Shown here in pieces: positions 1 to 5,152 of a stretch of 5,152 nucleotides of DNA (position 1 is its first letter; every line of letters begins with the position of its first letter). Below the pieces are notes generated by a model. The model searched no databases. It was not told the origin of the DNA and saw nothing but the letters and a program-made list of their open reading frames with translations. The stretch spans positions 1 to 5,152 of the forward strand of contig NZ_PEGG01000357.1 in the NCBI RefSeq assembly GCF_002737765.1. Direction: 5' to 3'. The translations under genes were made by a program, and so were the position numbers. This stretch comes from Caulobacter sp. B11 (GTDB lineage: Bacteria > Pseudomonadota > Alphaproteobacteria > Caulobacterales > Caulobacteraceae).

Positions 1-493
1 TCACTAGGGGCATTCTCGACGCGGTTTCTATACCTCAATGAAGAGGGATTTGTCGACTGGTTTCGCAGCGTGGGCAAACCGTTTGATGGACAATGAAGGT
101 CTGCTGCTTGCGCTGCCCGGAGAAAGACTTGCGCGATTGGCTAGTCACTGGCTTTCGAACTTACATCTTGGCTACGAAACATCCTGGTTTCGCGGAAGAA
201 AAGGAAATGGCGTATCTATCACACGCCCGCAATCGACGGCGTCGAAGGGATCCATCTTGTTTCCTGACTTCAAGACCATTCGAGGTGTGCCACAGCCGAT
301 CATGAAGATTCCGCTGAAAGCAGGACTTGGGTCGGAAGGCATGGCGATCAAGGAGCTGCTGCATCGTGTCATCATTGGCCCTTCCGACCACTCCCAGGTC
401 ATCGCTAGGGCTTATGTTGACGTTCTGAGTAGAGCTGGCTTTGAGGACCCTTGGTCAATGATCTCAGTGTCGAATATCCCTCTAAGACAGTAA
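1..493 (+). pseudogene. DUF2971-family protein, 3' part, multiply frameshifted
   Basis: I recognise the C-terminal half of a DUF2971-type protein, a family of unknown function, but its pieces lie in different frames. Frame 1 (1 to about 93) reads LGAFSTRFLYLNEEGFVDWF and stops at 94-96. Frame 2 around 90-135 reads NEGLLLALPGERL. Frame 3 (about 129-206) reads GFRTYILATKHPGFAEEKE. Frame 1 again (208-264) reads WRIYHTPAIDG and stops at 265-267. Frame 2 (266-493) ends with GVPQPIMKIPL, LLHRVIIGPSDH and SNIPLR, typical of the family C-terminus. Together these give the familiar order KHPGF-EEKEWR, GVPQ, IIGP, S-IPLR. The uninterrupted 151-aa frame 38-493 is therefore probably not the real protein. 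Its 5' end lies outside the window. Base composition is clearly less GC-rich than the rest, suggesting transferred DNA. Sequencing error is the main alternative to decay. I am fairly sure of the family and less sure of the cause. Confidence 0.68.
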
Positions 494-580
494 CCGCAGT
501 TCTGATGTCATTCTCCTCCAGCGGTCAGCCCCATCCGCCCCACCGGATGCGGCCACGCCTTAAACCCTTGGTGGATGGGA
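494..580. other. Non-coding gap between DUF2971 remnant and palindrome
   Basis: I see no gene here. A small stem (CATCCG at 532-537 with CGGATG at 544-549, loop of 6) follows the pseudogene stop. No T-run follows it, so I do not call it a terminator. TAAACCCTTGG at 561-571 recurs with one extra C at 844-855 inside the IS leader. Confidence 0.5.
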
Positions 581-671
581 GCTCTGGCGTCTGACCGAGT
601 CAAGGACGACGCGTCGCGTCGCCGCGACGCGGCCGCCAGAGGCGGTCCTTGACTCGGTCAGACGCCAGAGC
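581..671. repeat. Long perfect inverted repeat with GANTC site in each arm (CIR-like)
   Basis: Arms 581-607 and 645-671 are exact reverse complements over 27 bp. Each contains one GANTC site (GAGTC at 597-601, GACTC at 651-655), the methylation target of CcrM in Caulobacter. The 37-nt centre folds further: a 9-bp stem (610-618 with 623-631, loop TCGC) and a 4-bp stem (634-637 with 641-644). This would give a three-way cruciform in DNA or RNA. Caulobacter intergenic repeats (CIR) associated with CcrM sites and built as inverted repeats are described in the literature. Membership here is inferred from architecture, since I cannot compare sequences. Before the IS inserted, it would have lain just past the stop of the minus-strand gene ending at 1923, so it may also act as a terminator or mRNA 3'-end protector. 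Confidence 0.8.
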
Positions 672-794
672 AGGCTCGCCTCCAAGGTTTCAAGGCGCGG
701 CCTCGCCGCTTCGGGCGGGCGGGGACGGGCTGGGCCTTTGAAGCCTGGACCGTGGGGGCGGAACCCTTGTGTCTTGGATCTGAGGTTATTGTGG

Positions 795-915
795 TGATGC
801 GGGCGGCTGTTAGCAGCAGCCGCCCGCCGCGACCTTGAGCCCGTAAACCCCTTGGCCTTGGAGGCCGTGGGTGAGTTTGGGCCGGTCGTGATCTTCCAAA
901 CCCGAACAGTTGCAT
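795..915 (+). ncRNA. Candidate IS110 bridge RNA in the transposase leader
   Basis: IS110-group elements encode a structured bridge RNA upstream of the transposase that pairs with target and donor DNA. This leader has an 11-bp hairpin (799-809 with 817-827, loop TTAGCAG). It also has a GGCCT/AGGCC stem-loop (854-858 with 862-866) flanked by CCC/GGG (848-850 with 869-871), and a GTTTGG/CCAAAC stem (875-880 with 896-901) closing a 15-nt loop. Segments 856-865 and 906-913 match the presumed left and right element ends. The extent is approximate, with no promoter or terminator identified. The first guide overlaps a local stem, which weakens the model. Confidence 0.38.
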
Positions 916-940
916 GAGGCCTTTGGGACCTCGCACTGGC

Positions 941-949
941 AAGGAAGGG
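941..949 (+). promoter_or_regulatory. Shine-Dalgarno of the transposase
   Basis: The purine-rich AAGGAAGGG lies 7 nt before the ATG at 957, with AGAGG immediately adjacent to the start. It supports 957 as the start codon. Confidence 0.6.
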
Positions 950-953
950 ATAG

Positions 954-1895
<942 letters not shown>

Positions 1896-1922
1896 CTTCA
1901 AGACAGTTGCTCACCCCTCGAA

Positions 1923-3161
1923 CTAGGCGACAAACGAAGCCGGCGCGGCGGCCTCGGCCCGGGTGGACCAATCGTGCAGGGGCAGGTGCAGGACCGGGCA
2001 GTGCTGGACCGCGGCCGGCGTCTCCAGCAGGTCGGTGACGGCTGGACCGGTGATGAACGGCACGCCGGCCTCGATACAGGCCTGGCGTTCGCGGCGGGTG
2101 CGCACGTCGGTCACCCCTTGCCAGACGCGCTTGCGTCGATAGCCGGCGGCGTCGCGCATGAACCGGGAAATGGCCGCCAGACGGACGGCCTCCAGGCCGG
2201 CCGGCAGGGTCAGGGTGACGCTGGCCGCCAGGTCGGGCGGCAGATCGTCGACCTGGAAGGCCGGATCGGAGACCCCCAGGTCGATGCGGCCGAAGAACGG
2301 CTCGATGGCGCGCTTGATCTGCGACAGGGCCGAGAAGGACGGCGCGCGCGGGGCGCCGTAAATCGCCGCCGCCAGGCGTCCGCGCAGGGCGGCGGGCAGG
2401 GCGTTGAGGAAGGGCGTCAGCTCGGTTCGGCCCGAGGGCTTGACCAGGGTCGAGAAGCTCAGCGGCAGGAACATCATCCCGGAGTCTTGCCGCTCAAGGG
2501 CCAGGCTGGCGCTGCGCAGGTTGGGAATGTCGTGCTCGGCCTGGATGAGGTCGGTCATGGGCGGCGGCTCCATGCCGAAGGCCGATACCGATCCCACCTC
2601 GCGCCAGACGGCGATATTGCCGACAAAGATCTCGCGCTGGGTGTGGAAGACGCCGCGATAGGCCGTGCGGGCCGGCGCGACCACCGGCGCCTGGGCCCGC
2701 AGGACCTCCATCGGCGGCAGGCCCTCGACCGGACCACCGCGCGGCGCCAACGACTCCACGCCGGTCGGGCTGATCTTGCAGATCCGTCCTGCGAACAGGC
2801 CGTCGTCCTCGCCGTTCAGCAGGCTCTTGAGCAAGTGGGTCGATGCGCCGGCGAAGCGCATGACGTCGTTCTGGTCGCCCTCGAAGGTCAGCAGGGTGAC
2901 GTCGCCGTCGCCCCGGTCGCCGAACAGCTTGCGCTGCAGGGCCAGGGCCAGGGCCTGGAGCTCGCGGCCATCCAGGCGTTCGGCGCGGGGATCGGTGAGA
3001 ACAAAGGAAAAGGGCGCGACCAGCCCGTAGCGGCGCGGCCAGGCCCAGGCGGTTTCCAGATAGGCGCCGGCCACCTTGGCGACCAGGGCCGCCATGGAGT
3101 CGGAGTCCGTGAAACACAGGTCCTCGCCGACAAAGATCTTCAAGCACGCCAAAGCCGTCAT
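1923..3161 (-). CDS. Uncharacterised protein, paralog A (possible degenerate EAL-like C-terminal domain)
   Basis: 412 aa from the ATG at 3159-3161. I prefer it over the ATG at 3171-3173 because MTALACLK then aligns with MTAIACLR at the start of the upstream paralog. I cannot name the family. The N-terminal domain (about 1-130) shares PRRYG (42-46), VAPFSFVL, TFEGD (92-96) and a following RFA with the paralog. A short proline-rich linker (about 140-165) leads to GVFHTQREIFVG, then a C-terminal domain (about 220-380). That domain contains LPLSFSTL, AAIYGAPR, SQIKRAI, VDDLPPDL, SVTLTLP and AGVPFITGPAV. The strand-helix rhythm, ending in an 'aGvpfitGpa' turn, recalls EAL phosphodiesterase barrels. 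The EAL, DDFG and other catalytic motifs are absent, so enzymatic c-di-GMP turnover is unlikely. No signal peptide or membrane segment is seen, so it is probably cytoplasmic. It lies 77 bp after the split paralog, and its stop is only about 12 bp from the inferred IS end. Confidence 0.85.
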   Translation of the reverse strand: MTALACLKIFVGEDLCFTDSDSMAALVAKVAGAYLETAWAWPRRYGLVAPFSFVLTDPRAERLDGRELQALALALQRKLFGDRGDGDVTLLTFEGDQNDVMRFAGASTHLLKSLLNGEDDGLFAGRICKISPTGVESLAPRGGPVEGLPPMEVLRAQAPVVAPARTAYRGVFHTQREIFVGNIAVWREVGSVSAFGMEPPPMTDLIQAEHDIPNLRSASLALERQDSGMMFLPLSFSTLVKPSGRTELTPFLNALPAALRGRLAAAIYGAPRAPSFSALSQIKRAIEPFFGRIDLGVSDPAFQVDDLPPDLAASVTLTLPAGLEAVRLAAISRFMRDAAGYRRKRVWQGVTDVRTRRERQACIEAGVPFITGPAVTDLLETPAAVQHCPVLHLPLHDWSTRAEAAAPASFVA

Positions 3162-3238
3162 GGGGTCGACCATGGACGATCAGGGTTAGCAAACCCGCAG
3201 GTTGCAGCGCCGCGGGGTTGCGACCAAGCGACGCGCCT
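3162..3238 (-). other. Short gap between the two paralogs
   Basis: 77 bp with several overlapping small stems. The clearest is GGGTT (3183-3187) with AACCC (3192-3196). GCAAACCC (3189-3196) can also pair with GGGGTTGC (3214-3221) apart from one mismatch. No T-run follows and no strong Shine-Dalgarno precedes 3161. Read-through from the upstream paralog is plausible, and the structure may adjust relative expression. Confidence 0.35.
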
Positions 3239-3810
3239 TCACGCGGCGGCGCGCGCTCCCGCCAGCGGCTGGCCCTCCGCCTGCTCGACCGGCTTGTCGA
3301 GGAAGGCGGTGATCGCCGGGCCCCAGACCCGGGCCACCCCGCCCTGGCGGCAGGCCTCCAGTTCGTTGGCGGTGGCGACGCCGGCGACGATCTGGGCGAC
3401 GCCCTTGCCGCGATAGACGGCCTGGCGCTCGACGAATTTGAGGATCTGGGCCAGGCGCTGGCGCTCGTCCTCGCCGGTCAGGGTCAGGGTGACGCTGTCG
3501 ATCAGCTCGGGCGGCAGGTTGTGCACCGGGAAGGTCGGATCGACCACATTGAGGTCGAGGAAGGCGAAGCTGCCCTTCAGGAAGGCGCGGATCTGGCTGA
3601 CCAGGCCCAGCGAGGCCTCGCGCGGCGTGCCATAGACGCTGGCCCCCAGGCGCGGCTGCAGGTCGAGCGGATAGCGCGACAGCCGGCGCTTATAGGCCTC
3701 CTGCGAGGCCGGGGTGGTCAGGTTCCAGAAGCCGAACGGCAGGCAGAGGTCGCCGAAGGTCGCGGTCTTGAGCAGGGGCTGGGCGTCGTTCAGCCCGGTC
3801 AGGTCGCGGG

Positions 3811-4506
<696 letters not shown>

Positions 4507-4554
4507 GGGGCGAGACTAGCGGGCGATGCTCGCCAATTGGTTACACGCCGGGGT

Positions 4555-4579
4555 GGAATATCGTTATTTCACCAGTCAA
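4555..4579 (-). promoter_or_regulatory. Candidate promoter for the paralog pair
   Basis: In the relatively AT-rich gap between the acetyltransferase stop and paralog B, the minus strand reads TTGACT (4574-4579), 11 nt, then GATATTCC (4555-4562). Caulobacter housekeeping promoters are known for TTGACG-like -35 and GCTANAWC-like -10 elements spaced 10-14 nt. The -35 match is good and the -10 match only partial. Transcription would start near 4548, leaving a leader of about 40 nt with a small hairpin (4522-4526 with 4530-4534). Confidence 0.35.
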
Positions 4580-4600
4580 ATTGTCGCGGGGCGGCCCGGC

Positions 4601-5152
4601 CTAGACGAAGGTCTCGTTGAGCCGGAAATCCAGGCGCTGCTTGACCCCGGGCCAGTCATAGTCGGTGATCGAGAACACCGCCGTGTCGCGCACATGGCCG
4701 GTCCAGGTGATCTTGTGGCTGCGCAGCACGCCCTCCTTGCTGGCCCCCAGCTTCTGGATCGCGGCCTGGCTGCGGACATTGCGCACATCGATCATGAACT
4801 CGACCCGGATCGCCCCGGCCCCGAAGGCCTGGGCCAGCATCAGGCGCTTGGATTCCGGATTGATCGGCCCCGAGCGGGCGTCGGGCCGCAGGAAGGTCGA
4901 GCCGATCTCGAGGCCCCTGTGCAGCGGGCGGATGTTGAGAAAGCTGGAGGTCCCGACCACCGTGTCGTCCGACAGCCGGCGGATGGCGAAGCCCAGCCGC
5001 TCGCCGCGCTGGGTCTCGCCCTGCAGGGCGCCCCACCAGTCCTCGAAGCCCTCGCCGCAGCCGTTGGTCGACATGATCTCCCAGCTTTCAGGATCACAAT
5101 CGATGGCGGCGCGCAGTTCGTCACGCAGGGCGGGGGTGATGGGTTCGAGCCA
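4601..5152 (-). CDS. GNAT-family N-acetyltransferase (RimJ/RimL type), 5' end outside window
   Basis: 183 residues are visible. The frame is open to the window edge and reads WLEPITPALRDELRAA before the internal Met at 5074, so that Met is not the start. The protein fits the RimJ/RimL-like GNAT group (Acetyltransf_3), which moves acetyl from acetyl-CoA to a protein N-terminus or small amine. Numbering from Met 5074, landmarks are GFEDWW (9-14), the central strand VVGTSSFLN (39-47) and IGSTFLRPDARSGPINPESK (57-76), where the acetyl-CoA pyrophosphate loop is expected. NVRSQAAIQKLGA (99-111), GVLRSH and RDTAVFSITDYDWP (129-142) follow, all typical of this group. A stand-alone cytoplasmic enzyme is expected and the substrate cannot be predicted. 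It lies 94 bp upstream of paralog B on the same strand, with a candidate promoter in between, so a functional link is not implied. Confidence 0.9.
   Translation of the reverse strand, partial: WLEPITPALRDELRAAIDCDPESWEIMSTNGCGEGFEDWWGALQGETQRGERLGFAIRRLSDDTVVGTSSFLNIRPLHRGLEIGSTFLRPDARSGPINPESKRLMLAQAFGAGAIRVEFMIDVRNVRSQAAIQKLGASKEGVLRSHKITWTGHVRDTAVFSITDYDWPGVKQRLDFRLNETFV

Noticed and set aside
532..549. Rho-independent terminator after the DUF2971 remnant
   Set aside because: Only a 6-bp stem with no following T-run.
1974..3416. 480-codon plus-strand open frame
   Set aside because: Antisense to paralog A and running into paralog B. Its composition is Gly/Gln/Arg/Ala-rich with no domain pattern, while the minus-strand frames are mutually homologous.

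Overview
The window looks like chromosomal DNA from a Caulobacter-type alphaproteobacterium. Most of it is very GC-rich, with G/C-ending codons. A long intergenic palindrome carries GANTC (CcrM-type) sites in both arms. The best promoter-like sequence fits the Caulobacter housekeeping pattern better than the E. coli one. The genus is inferred from style, not from a marker gene.

Left part (1-493, + strand): visibly less GC-rich DNA holding the 3' half of a DUF2971-type gene. Its recognisable segments lie in three reading frames, so it is a decayed pseudogene or a badly sequenced locus. Positions 494-580 hold no gene. Positions 581-671 form a 91-bp inverted repeat with two perfect 27-bp arms, resembling the GANTC-associated intergenic repeats (CIR) known from Caulobacter.

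Middle (about 680-1911): an IS110-family insertion sequence with an apparently intact 312-aa DEDD/serine transposase (957-1895). Its roughly 280-nt leader has stem-loops and short matches to both presumed element ends, as expected for a bridge RNA. The left end appears to abut the palindrome, and the right end lies about 12 bp from the stop of the next gene.

Right part (1923-5152, all - strand): in transcription order, a GNAT N-acetyltransferase cut by the window edge (4601-5152), then two tandem paralogs of a family I cannot name. The upstream paralog (3239-4506) is split by a frameshift and has a Thr-Pro dipeptide repeat linker encoded by a G-quadruplex-prone hexanucleotide repeat. The downstream paralog (1923-3161) is intact. 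Their C-terminal halves have a rhythm reminiscent of EAL-domain barrels but lack EAL catalytic motifs, so a degenerate EAL-like regulatory or scaffold role is only a guess. The three genes could be co-transcribed, but a candidate promoter precedes the paralog pair.

No complete new system can be demonstrated here. The most notable items are the possible IS110 bridge-RNA guides with the element flush against a methylation-site palindrome, and the unnamed tandem paralog family.
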